A stretch of DNA of 64,000 nucleotides from the NCBI RefSeq assembly GCF_003443735.1, contig NZ_CP031969.1, positions 8,556,001-8,620,000 on the forward strand, given 5' to 3'. The notes beneath the pieces were generated by a model. That model searched no databases and was not told the DNA's origin. It saw nothing but the letters and a program-made list of their open reading frames with translations. The translations under genes and the position numbers were made by a program. How positions within the stretch are numbered: position 1 is the first letter of the stretch; the number at the start of each line of letters is the position of its first letter. The DNA comes from Streptomyces sp. CC0208 (GTDB taxonomy: Bacteria > Actinomycetota > Actinomycetes > Streptomycetales > Streptomycetaceae). Positions 48,796 through 57,409 of this stretch are shown one piece after another.

Positions 48796-49703
48796 CATTT
48801 CCAGCCGTACGCGTACGCCGCCACCCACGTGATGTCGAGCTGTGCGCTGCTGCCCGGCGCCGCCCCCGGGCCCTCCAGAGCGCTCTCGTTCTGCAGCACC
48901 CAGGACAGGGGAAGGTCCGGCACGTCACGGGTGTCATGACCCGTCTGCCGGCCGTCGACGAAGAACCGCACGTGGCCCGGCGTCCACTCGGTGGACACGG
49001 TGTGCCACCGCGTCCAGTCGTCGCTCCCCGGGAACCAGCCCTGCTCACCGCCGCCGCAGGGGTGGTGGAAGGAGCTGAGCGAGCCGGTCCACTCGCCCTC
49101 GGGGTGGTCCATCTCGCAGCCCCCGCCGTAGTGCAGCCACGCGGACTTGTACCCGGGAGCCAGCTTCGTGACCTTGATGCGCGCGCTGTACTTGCCGTAC
49201 TTCATCTGCATCACCGCACGCGGCACCACCGCCGCGGCATGCACGGGGCCGCCGTCCGCGGGCCGCCACATCCGGATCGACATCCGGCCGTCGCCGTTCG
49301 CCGCGGGACCGACGCTCACGGTGTCCTCCGGGTGGTAGACACCCACCACCTGCCGCCCCCGGTCGGCGGCCGTGTCGGGCCAACCCGTCGGATACGCCCA
49401 CCAGTTGTCCCGGTACTTTCCCTTCAGGCCCCCGCAGTGGGCCGCGGAGGTGTCGACGTCGTGCTCGCAGTCGCTGAACGACCCCAGCGGCACCCGGTCG
49501 CCGTTGAAGTCCTCGGCGAGGACCTGCCAGAAGGGTCCGCAGTCACCACGGGGAAGGTGCGCGGCGGTGGTCCGGCAGGCGTCGGCGGGAGCGGGGGCCC
49601 CGTCGGCCCGGGGGAGGCCGAGGAGGCCGCCGCCCACGAGCAGGAGGCTCGCGGCTGTCACCAACATCCGCTTGTGGTGGTGCGGCGCTGCGTGTGAACC
49701 CAT
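48795..49703 (-). CDS. secreted GH16-family glycoside hydrolase
   Basis: A 302-residue secreted protein. Signal peptide about 1-35 (MLVTAASLLLVGGGLLGLPRADG). The beta-jelly-roll core has LAEDFNGDRVPLGSF near the start, YGKYSARIKVTKLAPGYKSAWLHY, the catalytic EMDHPE (ExDxxE: nucleophile and acid/base Glu), and GSLSSFHHP with WHTVSTEWTPGHVRFFVDG. That matches GH16 fold elements, although the catalytic strand is modified. It may act on a beta-glucan or galactan. The ATG at 49703 is followed by a His-rich stretch. Confidence 0.82.
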   Translation of the reverse strand: MGSHAAPHHHKRMLVTAASLLLVGGGLLGLPRADGAPAPADACRTTAAHLPRGDCGPFWQVLAEDFNGDRVPLGSFSDCEHDVDTSAAHCGGLKGKYRDNWWAYPTGWPDTAADRGRQVVGVYHPEDTVSVGPAANGDGRMSIRMWRPADGGPVHAAAVVPRAVMQMKYGKYSARIKVTKLAPGYKSAWLHYGGGCEMDHPEGEWTGSLSSFHHPCGGGEQGWFPGSDDWTRWHTVSTEWTPGHVRFFVDGRQTGHDTRDVPDLPLSWVLQNESALEGPGAAPGSSAQLDITWVAAYAYGWK

Positions 49704-49878
49704 CCCGAGGCTCCTTCAGGCGGCCGACGCCGTCCGCCCGTGCCGCGCAGAGCACCGGAAGGCCATGAACCGCGGCGGAGCGGACCGCACTTCGCGAAGG
49801 AACATCCTCGCCCCCCGCACCGCGCGGCGCCATCCCCAGGACGCGCCGCGAACCGGAAGGCCCGCTCCGCCGGCCGCC

Positions 49879-50196
49879 TCAGAACTCGCTGTCGATGCCG
49901 GTCACGACCGCCGGCCCCAACGGGGCGTCCTCCTCTGCCAGGCCGCTGTCCCGCAGGGCTCCGGAGACCAGCCGTACCGCTTCGGCCTCCGCCTGCAACC
50001 GGTCCGGGGCCTCGACCTCGACCCGGGCGGCGAACATGCCGTCCTCCTCCACGGACAGCACACTCAGCTCCTCGCTCTCCCCGAGATCGGTGTTCCTGGG
50101 ATCCTGAGGCCGAAGCCTTCGTCCGATGTCCGAGCGGACGCTGTCGGGCACTCCCCGCAGGAACGTGCCGGGGACGGTGATGACGTAGGTGGTCAC
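49879..50196 (-). CDS. conserved hypothetical protein, 105 residues
   Basis: A small acidic cytoplasmic protein (MTTYVITVPGTFLRGVPDSV at the start, then VEEDGMFAARVEVEAPDRLQAEAEAVRLVSGAL). It has alternating strand/helix predictions and no signal peptide or membrane helix; I do not recognise the fold. GGAGTCCCC precedes the GTG start at 50196. It is a single gene with 160 bases or more of apparently noncoding sequence on either side. Confidence 0.65.
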   Translation of the reverse strand: MTTYVITVPGTFLRGVPDSVRSDIGRRLRPQDPRNTDLGESEELSVLSVEEDGMFAARVEVEAPDRLQAEAEAVRLVSGALRDSGLAEEDAPLGPAVVTGIDSEF

Positions 50197-50723
50197 GGGG
50201 ACTCCTTTCTGACGTCCTACCCGGTTCCCCGTGAGACCGATCGGAACCGAGGGCGCAGGGCTCCGGATGTGGAGGAGGCGTGTCGTCCACGGCGGTTTTC
50301 TGAAACCGTCCCCGCATGGTCACGCCGGTCGGGGGTATGCGCGGCCAGAACACTGCATCTCGAGATGGGCGGACGATGACGACGTCGGTGACGGCTGGCA
50401 CGGGCAGGGCGGAGCTGGAGGGGGAGGAGCCCGCACGGGGCGGCGTCGAGCTCGGCCACGCCCTGCGTGACACCGACGGCCCCCTGCCCGTCCCCCTGGC
50501 CCTCGCGAGGAACTGACCGGGGAGTGAAGATCGTTTACGAGGAACAGGACTGCCGAGGCGGCCGTACGGCCCCGCCTCAGGACCGGCCCACGGGTGGACG
50601 CGCTGTCCACCGCCGTGGGCGACGGGTGAACATCGGATCGTCGCTCTGACCGTGTTCCCGGCGTTGTCCTGGGCAACGGCCGGCGGCAGGCGACAGGTAT
50701 GGAGTGGGGAGGCCGGGACGAGA
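50197..50723. other. 527-base divergent intergenic region
   Basis: Holds the promoters of the minus-strand hypothetical gene and the plus-strand phosphatase operon. A 46-codon plus-strand frame at 50376-50516 (MTTSVTAGTGRAELEGEEPA...) has weak RBS support and no recognised homology. Nothing else was seen. Confidence 0.4.
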
Positions 50724-51944
50724 GTGATCTCGGGGACTGAGGCTGCCGAGCTGGTGTCGACGGCGGCAGCCGCCGCCGAGACGGCGTGGGAGCACTGGGA
50801 GCCGTCGGTTCTCCTCGTGGAGGACGATCCCGGCGACGCGATGCTCGTGGAGGAACTGGTCGTCGACGGCGCCGTGAAGATGCGGTTGCGATGGGTGCGG
50901 TCGATGACCGAGGCCACCGAGGCGCTCGCCACCGAGACGCCCGACTGCGTCCTGCTCGATCTGCACCTGCCGGACGCCCAGGGGCTTGAGGCGGTCTCGC
51001 AGGTCCAGGGGCTGGCCGAGCAGGTCGCCATCGTGGTCCTCACCGGGCTCGCCGAGGAGCAGACCGGCCTCGCCGCGGTCGCGGCCGGCGCACAGGACTA
51101 CCTGGTCAAGGGCCGGGTCGAGCCCGAGCTGTTCGGGCGGGCGGTGCGCTACGCGATCCAGCGCAAGCAGACCGAGCAGGCGGCGGTGGCCCTCCACGCC
51201 GGCGCGCTCCAGGCACAGGAGAACGCCCGCCTGGAGCGTGGCCTGCTGCCCCGCCCGCTGCTGCGCGCCGAAGGCGTCCAAGTGGTGGCCCGTTACCGGC
51301 CCGGACGTGCCCAGACACTGCTGGGCGGTGACTTCTACGACATCGTCCAGAGCGCCGACGGCACCCTCCACGCCCTCATCGGGGACGTCTCCGGGCACGG
51401 CCCGGACGAGGCGGCCCTGGGAGTCGCCCTGCGCATCGCCTGGCGCACCCTCGTCCTCAGCGGGATCACCGGCGCGCAGCAGATGGCCCGCCTGGAGGAA
51501 CTGCTGATGGCCGAGCGGGCCCGTGACGAGGTCTTCGCGACCCTCGTGACCCTGGCCGCCGTCCCGGGAGAGCAACAGGCCCACATCGTCCGAGCCGGTC
51601 ATCACGGCCTGCTCCGGCGCAGCGGGACGGACGTGGAGTGGGTGGAGGTGCCCGGCGGACCGGCCCTGGGCATGGTCCCGGGCGGCGCGAGGTGGCCGAC
51701 CGCGGAACTGGCGGTGCCTGCGGGCACGTCGGTGGTGCTCTTCACCGACGGCCTCTTCGAGGGGCACGTGAGCCGTGGCACGGAACGCCTCGGCGAGGAA
51801 GGACTACTGGCCCTCGCCCGGGAGGGAGCCGCACTGGAGCCGGAGGCCTTCGTGGACCGGCTGATAGAGAAGGCCGAGAGCCTCGCCGAAGCACGGGGCG
51901 GCCTGGCCGACGACGTGGCCGTCGTCCATCTGAACTGGAACTGA
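50724..51944 (+). CDS. receiver-domain PP2C (SpoIIE-type) phosphatase
   Basis: A 406-residue protein. Residues about 28-150 are a response-regulator receiver (SVLLVEDDPGDAMLVEEL, DCVLLDLHLPDAQGLE with the phospho-Asp, VVLTG, DYLVKG). A short helix follows, and residues about 180-400 form the SpoIIE catalytic domain (GGDFYDIV, IGDVSGHGPDEAA, RAGHHGLL, LFTDGLFEG, ADDVAVVHL). The phosphorylated receiver should control dephosphorylation of an anti-anti-sigma target. GTG 50724 is chosen with GGGAGG upstream. It is the first of three linked signalling genes; the kinase begins about 15 bases downstream. Confidence 0.9.
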   Translation: MISGTEAAELVSTAAAAAETAWEHWEPSVLLVEDDPGDAMLVEELVVDGAVKMRLRWVRSMTEATEALATETPDCVLLDLHLPDAQGLEAVSQVQGLAEQVAIVVLTGLAEEQTGLAAVAAGAQDYLVKGRVEPELFGRAVRYAIQRKQTEQAAVALHAGALQAQENARLERGLLPRPLLRAEGVQVVARYRPGRAQTLLGGDFYDIVQSADGTLHALIGDVSGHGPDEAALGVALRIAWRTLVLSGITGAQQMARLEELLMAERARDEVFATLVTLAAVPGEQQAHIVRAGHHGLLRRSGTDVEWVEVPGGPALGMVPGGARWPTAELAVPAGTSVVLFTDGLFEGHVSRGTERLGEEGLLALAREGAALEPEAFVDRLIEKAESLAEARGGLADDVAVVHLNWN

Positions 51945-51959
51945 GTGAGTGGGAGCACG

Positions 51960-53597
51960 GTGTCGGACCGCATGGTGAGGCGAGGGACGGGCGCGGTGTG
52001 GAAGGGGCGTCGGCTGACGGTGCAGGGGTGGTTCTACCTGCTGCTGGCCGTCATGACGCTGCTGGTGGTGGTCGGCAGCGTGGTCGGCGCCGGTCTGCTC
52101 AGCCGGACGGCGGAGGTGAGCGACCAGCTGCTGCGCCGTATCCAGCCCGCCCAGACCGAGGCGTACCGGCTGCAGGCGGCGCTGGCCAACCAGGAGACGG
52201 GTGTCCGCGGTTACGCGATCTCCGCCGACCGGCAGTTCCTCGCCCCGTACACCCAGGGCAAACGCGACGAGGCGAGCTCGGCCGCCCGGTTGCGCGGGTT
52301 CATCGGCGACCGGCCCGAACTGCTTGCCGACCTGAGGGCCATCGAAACGCAGGCGGCCGACTGGCGCCGCACCTACGCCGAACCGCTCGCCGCCTCGGTC
52401 ACACCGGGGCGTCCGAAGCCGCTGGACCAGCAGAAGGCCGATCAGGGCAAGAAGGAGTTCGACCGGCTGCGCGCCCTGTGGGCCCAGCAGAACACCGACC
52501 TGGCGAAGGCCGTGGAGAAGGGCCGTGCCCATCTCATCCACGAACGGCACGTGCGCGACTCGGTTCTGGCGGGCATGGTCGCGTTCTTCCTGCTGGTCGG
52601 AGTCGCCTGCGCCGTCCTGGTCCGGGTCCTGGTGACCCGCCCGCTCGAGGCGCTGACCACGGCGTCCCGGCGGGTGGCGGGCGGCGACTTCTCGTACGTC
52701 ATCACCGGTGGCGGCCCGGCTGATCTGACGGCGGTGGCCAATGCCGTCGAGGGCATGCGCTGGCATGTCGTGGCCGAACTCGAGGCATCCCGCGCCCAGG
52801 AGCAGGAGCTGACCAGGCAGGCCGCCGACCTGGACGCCCAGACCGAGGAACTGCGCCGCTCCAACGCGGAACTGGAGCAGTTCGCCTACGTCGCCTCCCA
52901 CGATCTGCAGGAGCCGCTGCGCAAGGTCGCCTCGTTCTGCCAGCTGCTGGAGAAGCGTTACGGCGACGTCCTCGACGACCGGGGCCGGCAGTACGTCGAC
53001 TTCGCCGTCGACGGGGCCCGGCGCATGCAGGTCCTCATCAACGACCTGCTGACCTTCTCCCGGGTCGGGCGGGTCAACGACGCCCGGGTGCCGGTCGGTC
53101 TCGACCAGGCGCTGGACAAGGCGCTGGCCAACCTCGGGACGGCCGTCGAGGAGTCCGGCGCCCGCGTCGACCGCCCGGAGCAGCTGCCCCAGGTCGTCGG
53201 GGACCCCACCCTGCTGGCCATGCTCTGGCAGAACCTGGTCGGCAACGCCCTCAAGTTCCGCCACCCCGACCGCACCCCGCACGTGTCCATCACCTGCGGA
53301 ACGGACCCCGACGAACCCGACAGCCTGCTCGTGTGCGTCACGGACAACGGCATCGGCATTCCCGAGCAGTTCACCGAGAAGGTGTTCGTGATCTTCCAGC
53401 GGCTGCACGGCCGGGACGCCTACGGTGGTACCGGCATCGGTCTGGCACTGTGCAAGAAGATCGTGGAACAACATGGTGGCAAGATCTGGATCGACACCGC
53501 ACACACGGACGGCACGCGCTTCTGCTTCACCCTTCCGTCCATCGCCGAGATCCCGGAGGCGTCCGGTATCGGCACCGAGGAGAAGGCCCTTATATGA
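51960..53597 (+). CDS. CHASE3-HAMP sensor histidine kinase
   Basis: A 545-residue membrane kinase. TM1 about 22-45 (FYLLLAVMTLLVVVGSVVGAGLL), a CHASE3 extracytoplasmic domain (NQETGVRGYAISADRQFLAPY), TM2 about 200-220 (MVAFFLLVGVACAVLVRVLV), HAMP, coiled coil (QEQELTRQAADLDAQTEEL), HisKA with His314 in YVASHDLQEPLRKV, then HATPase (N-box NLVGNALKFR, G1 DNGIGIP, G2 GGTGIGLAL). The H-box and C-terminal part resemble bacteriophytochrome-like kinases with Rcp1-type partners. GTG 51960 is chosen (GGGAG upstream); GTG 51945 is possible. Stop overlaps the regulator start (ATGA). Confidence 0.92.
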   Translation: MSDRMVRRGTGAVWKGRRLTVQGWFYLLLAVMTLLVVVGSVVGAGLLSRTAEVSDQLLRRIQPAQTEAYRLQAALANQETGVRGYAISADRQFLAPYTQGKRDEASSAARLRGFIGDRPELLADLRAIETQAADWRRTYAEPLAASVTPGRPKPLDQQKADQGKKEFDRLRALWAQQNTDLAKAVEKGRAHLIHERHVRDSVLAGMVAFFLLVGVACAVLVRVLVTRPLEALTTASRRVAGGDFSYVITGGGPADLTAVANAVEGMRWHVVAELEASRAQEQELTRQAADLDAQTEELRRSNAELEQFAYVASHDLQEPLRKVASFCQLLEKRYGDVLDDRGRQYVDFAVDGARRMQVLINDLLTFSRVGRVNDARVPVGLDQALDKALANLGTAVEESGARVDRPEQLPQVVGDPTLLAMLWQNLVGNALKFRHPDRTPHVSITCGTDPDEPDSLLVCVTDNGIGIPEQFTEKVFVIFQRLHGRDAYGGTGIGLALCKKIVEQHGGKIWIDTAHTDGTRFCFTLPSIAEIPEASGIGTEEKALI

Positions 53598-54040
53598 CCA
53601 CCCCCGACGCCAGCCCCATCGACGTGCTCCTCGTCGAGGACGACCCCGGCGACGAGCTGATGACCCGTGAGGCGTTCGAGGACAACAAGATCGGCAACAC
53701 GCTCCATGTGGTTCGGGACGGCGAGGAGGCACTCGACTTCCTCTACCGGCGCGGCGACCACACGGACGCGCCTGAGCCCGATCTGATCCTGCTCGACCTC
53801 AACCTGCCCAAGTACGACGGGCGTCAGGTCCTGGAGAAGATCAAGTCCGACCCGGAGCTGGCCCACATCCCGGTCGTCGTCCTCACCACCTCCGCGGCCG
53901 AGGAGGACATCCTGCGCAGCTACAAGCTGCACGCCAACGCCTATGTCACCAAGCCGGTGGACCTGGACCAGTTCATCGCCGCGGTCCGTCAGATCGACGA
54001 CTTCTTCGTCCAGGTCGTCCGTCTGCCACGCCACTTCTGA
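53594..54040 (+). CDS. single-domain response regulator (Rcp1-like)
   Basis: A 148-residue receiver without an output domain. VLLVEDDPGDELM holds the acidic pocket, PDLILLDLNLPKYDG the phospho-Asp, VVLTTS the Thr/Ser and YVTKPVD the Lys. The extended beta4-alpha4 region and SYKLHANAYVTKPVDLDQF are typical of Rcp1-type regulators. It starts in the stop of the kinase gene. The three-gene operon could pass a signal from the kinase to this receiver and to the receiver-PP2C protein. Confidence 0.93.
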   Translation: MTTPDASPIDVLLVEDDPGDELMTREAFEDNKIGNTLHVVRDGEEALDFLYRRGDHTDAPEPDLILLDLNLPKYDGRQVLEKIKSDPELAHIPVVVLTTSAAEEDILRSYKLHANAYVTKPVDLDQFIAAVRQIDDFFVQVVRLPRHF

Positions 54041-54049
54041 AACCGCTGC

Positions 54050-54095
54050 CCGACCGGTGGGCCGTAAGGGAACCGTCCCTGCCCCGCCCGGTCGG
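54050..54095 (+). terminator. composite hairpin after the signalling operon
   Basis: CCGACCGG (54050-54057) and CCGGTCGG (54088-54095) pair and enclose a second stem AGGGA-N4-TCCCT. Confidence 0.4.
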
Positions 54096-54106
54096 CGACG
54101 CGGATC

Positions 54107-54660
54107 TCATCCGCGCTCGCTGAGGTACGCGTCCAGCTCCGCGGCCCCGGCCGGCATCGCCCGGCCCCGAACGGAGAGCCGGCTCCGCCAGTCGCGCAGC
54201 GCGTCCTCCAGCGGCTCCAGTCCGCCGGCCTCCCGCAACTGGGCGATCAGTGGGGCGACCTGCTCCAGCGGACAGCCGCCCCGCCGGAGTTGACGGGTCA
54301 GCAGTCAGCGCGTCACGGTGCGGCCGCACCAGCCCGGCACGCTCCCATGTGCGCAGCGTCGCGGGCCGGATCCCCGAGCCGCCTCGACGACCGGCGGACC
54401 CTCCAGGCCGTGGAGCGGCCACTGCGCGACCTGGCCCCCAGCTCGGCGTGGCTCTCGTCGACGAGCCGGAACGCGTCCTCGACGGCGCCCTCGTTCACCG
54501 CCCGCATGATCGCCGTGGCCGTCCGGTGCCCGTGGCCCGGCAGCAGGGCGAGGAAGGTGCGCGGGGCGCACGCGTGCAGCGGCGCGTAGACGCGGTAGCC
54601 GTGCGGTCCCTGGGCGGAGAGACAGACCGTACCCGTGCGCCAGGTCGGCCGACCTGAGGC
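54107..54660 (-). pseudogene. MerR-family (TioE-like) regulator remnant
   Basis: Read from high to low coordinates, pieces of a two-HTH MerR regulator occur in three frames: GPHGYRVYAPLHACAPRTFLALLPGHGHRTATAIMRAVNEGAVEDAFRLVDESHAELG (about 54630-54455), then IRPATLRTWERAGLVRPHRDA (about 54380-54310), then LIAQLREAGGLEPLEDALRDWRSRLSVRGRAMPAGAAELDAYLSERG and stop (54250-54107). The first HTH is degraded and at least two frameshifts plus deletions separate the parts, so the gene is dead. Confidence 0.65.
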
Positions 54661-54846
54661 GCCCAGCGCGGGGAGTGGACGCACCCCCCGTGCCCCGCGT
54701 GTCCCCGTGGTTCGGGGACGCCCCGCTCGTCCCGAGGAGCTAGTCGCCGCCACCCTCAGGTCGTCGAACTCACGTCTCACTGACCGTTGTTTGTTCGAAC
54801 CTACGAAGTTCCCACGTAGTGGGTTACTGATCGCGCCGCGCACTGG

Positions 54847-54861
54847 TAGGAAACATTCCTA
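54847..54861. promoter_or_regulatory. palindrome upstream of the chitosanase gene
   Basis: TAGGAA-ACA-TTCCTA, a perfect 6-base inverted repeat 52 bases before the GTG start, in an unusually AT-rich stretch. It is a likely operator for chitosan induction. Confidence 0.5.
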
Positions 54862-54912
54862 ACAATCAGGTCTGGACCAACTTCCCACCCCCCACCTCCA
54901 CTTGGAGCCCCC

Positions 54913-55746
54913 GTGGAACCTGACACAGTGCACCCGGCCGCCCACCCGTCCCGCCGCACCTTGCTCGCTCTCATGGGAGCGGCGACCTGCGCCGGAATGC
55001 TCGGCTCCGTGCCCGCCGCGGCGGCGTCCGCGGCCGCACCGGGCCTCGACGACCCCGCGAAGAAGGAGATCGCCATGAAGCTGGTGTCGAGCGCGGAGAA
55101 CTCCTCGCTCGACTGGAAGGCGCAGTACCGGTACATCGAGGACATCGGTGACGGCCGCGGGTACACCGCCGGCATCATCGGCTTCTGCTCCGGCACCGGC
55201 GACATGCTCGACCTCGTCCAGCTCTACACCGACCGCAAGCCCGGCAATGTCCTCGCCAGGTATCTGCCGGCGCTGCGCCGCGTCAACGGCACCGACTCCC
55301 ACTCCGGCCTGGACCCGAACTTCCCCGCCGACTGGCGCAAGGCCGCCCAGGACACGGCGTTCCAGCAGGCGCAGAACGACGAACGCGACCGTGTGTACTT
55401 CAACCCCGCCGTCAGGCAGGGCAAGACGGACGGGCTGCGCGCACTCGGCCAGTTCGCCTACTACGACGCCATCGTCATGCACGGCGACGGCGGCGACGCG
55501 ACCAGCTTCAGCAGCATCCGCCGCCGGGCCCTGCGCCAGGCCAAGCCCCCGGCCCAGGGCGGCAACGAGACGACGTACCTCAACGCCTTCCTCGACGCAC
55601 GCGTGTGGGCGATGAAACAGGAGGAGGCACACAGCGACACCAGCCGGGTCGACACCGCCCAACGCGTCTTCCTGCGCCAGGGCAACCTCGACCTGAACCC
55701 GCCCCTGGACTGGAAGGTCTACGGCGACAGTTACCACATCGGCTGA
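54913..55746 (+). CDS. secreted GH46 chitosanase
   Basis: A 277-residue chitosanase. Signal sequence about 1-40 with HPSRRTLLALMGAATCAGML, a possible Tat signal. The mature part begins LDDPAKKEIAMKLVSSAENSS, with catalytic acid Glu62, and IEDIGDGRGYTAGIIGFCSGTGDM with catalytic Asp80; the Glu-Asp spacing of 18 matches Streptomyces N174 chitosanase (Glu22, Asp40). It cleaves chitosan by inversion. GTG 54913 has GGAG 7 bases upstream. A palindrome precedes the gene and a strong hairpin follows it. Confidence 0.96.
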   Translation: MEPDTVHPAAHPSRRTLLALMGAATCAGMLGSVPAAAASAAAPGLDDPAKKEIAMKLVSSAENSSLDWKAQYRYIEDIGDGRGYTAGIIGFCSGTGDMLDLVQLYTDRKPGNVLARYLPALRRVNGTDSHSGLDPNFPADWRKAAQDTAFQQAQNDERDRVYFNPAVRQGKTDGLRALGQFAYYDAIVMHGDGGDATSFSSIRRRALRQAKPPAQGGNETTYLNAFLDARVWAMKQEEAHSDTSRVDTAQRVFLRQGNLDLNPPLDWKVYGDSYHIG

Positions 55747-55758
55747 CGCAGAAGAGAC

Positions 55759-55790
55759 GACGGCCCGGTGCGCCACAGCACCGGGCCGTC
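55759..55790 (+). terminator. hairpin terminator of the chitosanase gene
   Basis: Perfect 13-base arms GACGGCCCGGTGC (55759-55771) and GCACCGGGCCGTC (55778-55790) around a 6-base loop, 12 bases past the stop. Confidence 0.75.
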
Positions 55791-55877
55791 GCCGCTCCCG
55801 GAAAGCGCGCCGACCACGCCATGCCGTGAAAACCCTCTCGGCACAGCGTGTTTGCCGTCGAAGCAAGCGGTAACGCG

Positions 55878-56312
55878 ATGTCCATGAGTGAATCGAACGA
55901 GCAGACGAACCAAGATTCCGCGAACACTCGGACCGCGGCGGCCAAGGCGCGTGGTACCACGGCGAAGGCGACCGCCCCGGCCACCAAGGCGGCGAACAAG
56001 GCCGCCTCGAAGACGGATGACGTCGCGTCGGCGGGCAAGGAGGCGGCGGAGCGCACGGCCAAGACGGTGAGCGGGGCCGCGCAGACCGCGGCGAAGAGCG
56101 TCGAGTCCGGCCGCCAGACCGTCATCGCCGCCTCCGGGCAGGCAGCGGCCGTCGCCAAGACGGCCTGGACGGTGATCGCCCAGCGCAGGCTCATCGCGGC
56201 GGGCGTGGGTGCGGGCCTGACCGCGCTGACCGCCACGTCCTACGCCGTCGGCCGACGTGCAGGACGTCACACGCACGGTCCGATCACCCGCCTGACCGGC
56301 GGTCGGATCTGA
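55878..56312 (+). CDS. Lys/Ala-rich histone-H1-like or phasin-like protein
   Basis: A 144-residue low-complexity protein. Residues 1-70 are rich in Ala, Lys, Thr and Glu (ATAPATKAANKAASKTDD, GKEAAERTAKTVSGAAQTAA), likely an extended helix. The C-terminal region has a hydrophobic segment (RLIAAGVGAGLTALTATSYAVG) and a basic tail (RRAGRHTHGPITRLTGGRI). Such helical repeats resemble bacterial histone-H1-like or phasin-type proteins, but I cannot assign a function. The start is one of two nearby ATGs (55878 or 55884), and the RBS is weak. Confidence 0.6.
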   Translation: MSMSESNEQTNQDSANTRTAAAKARGTTAKATAPATKAANKAASKTDDVASAGKEAAERTAKTVSGAAQTAAKSVESGRQTVIAASGQAAAVAKTAWTVIAQRRLIAAGVGAGLTALTATSYAVGRRAGRHTHGPITRLTGGRI

Positions 56313-56369
56313 CGCGGCAGGAGCGGGCCCGGGGGCATTCCTTCGCGGCGCGGGCGTACCGACTTCCTC

Positions 56370-57044
56370 TCACCGCTCCTGCGACAGCAGGTCGTTGAGC
56401 CGGGCGCCCGCCGCCCACCGCCGCAGAGCGGACCCGTCCAGGAGACGGATCGTCCGCTCCCTGTGGGCCCACCGTAAGTCGCGGTCGGTGAAGACACCGC
56501 GATGCACGACCAGACGCAGCGGCGACACCTGGTCCCCGCGGTGCGGGTGGGGATGCGGCATGTCCTCGTCGGGCAGGGGTTCCGCCACCGGCCGGAAGGC
56601 CACGTCGATGCGACGCCCGGCCGCGTCCCGGGCGCACAGGCGCGGCCGGTCCGGGGCGGGCACCAGCCGCACCCGCCACCCGTCCCGGCGCAGCATCCGT
56701 GCCACCGCCAACGCGAGTTCCTGGGTGTCGAGTTCGAGCAGCTCGTCCTCGGTGTAGAAGCCCAGACGGCGGCGCGCGCCGGGGCGCGCGTGCCGTATCG
56801 CGGCCGTGACGACCACGGTCAGCACGACGACACCGGCGACCGGGACGCCGATCCCGGCGGCGCGGTACCCCGCGGCGAGCACGGCCGCCACCGCGCACAC
56901 GGCCACCAGGACACCCGTGAAGGCGGGCAGCACGTCGCGGAGTCTGGGGCCGTAGCGTCCCTGGTCCCGCAGCGCGCGCACCGCGTGCCGTTTGCGCGAT
57001 CGGCGCGACGGGGAAGGGCCGGACGTCCACGATAGGCGTGCCAC
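56370..57044 (-). CDS. membrane protein with a degenerate Mrr-like restriction-endonuclease domain
   Basis: About 224 residues. The N terminus is basic; two transmembrane helices lie around 36-80 (VLPAFTGVLVAVCAVAAVLAAG, VPVAGVVVLTVVVTAAI). The cytoplasmic rest (LDTQELALAVARMLRRDGWRVRLVPAPDRP, DVAFRPVAEP, LRLVVHRGVFTDRDLRWAHRERTIRLLDGSALRRW) follows the order of the Mrr-type nuclease fold, but the PD-ExK residues are not recognisable (no Lys follows the DVAF strand), so catalysis is doubtful. GTG 57044 is chosen with GGGGAGGG upstream. Proteins of this kind occur in actinomycetes with unknown function. Confidence 0.6.
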   Translation of the reverse strand: MARLSWTSGPSPSRRSRKRHAVRALRDQGRYGPRLRDVLPAFTGVLVAVCAVAAVLAAGYRAAGIGVPVAGVVVLTVVVTAAIRHARPGARRRLGFYTEDELLELDTQELALAVARMLRRDGWRVRLVPAPDRPRLCARDAAGRRIDVAFRPVAEPLPDEDMPHPHPHRGDQVSPLRLVVHRGVFTDRDLRWAHRERTIRLLDGSALRRWAAGARLNDLLSQER

Positions 57045-57409
57045 AGCCCCAGCCCTCCCCATGCCGCCGGTCCGCACCCGTCACTTCACGGATACCCAGC
57101 GCGCCGCCAAGTCCCGTGCGGGCAGGGCGAATTCGGCCACGTTCACCCAGCGCACGGAAGCGTCAGAGGGCGCGTCGGAAAACGCCAGGACGCCCCCGGT
57201 CCCCGAGCGCCACGGCCTCCCACGGACCGCTCCGCAGGCAGGGCCGTGTCACGGCCCGGCGCCCGCTCTGTGCCGACCCGGTTGCGAGTGCTCGCTCACA
57301 GGCGAGGCTGGATACATGGGCACCGGGGCACACGGGAAGGACAGGACGGCCGAGCGAACACGCCAGGGACCGGCAGCGAGCGTCGGCCGACCGGCGAGGA
57401 GAGGAAGCC
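57045..57409. other. 365-base divergent intergenic region
   Basis: Separates the minus-strand Mrr-like gene and the plus-strand PP2C gene and should hold both promoters. No gene, clear promoter hexamers or structured RNA was seen. Confidence 0.4.
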
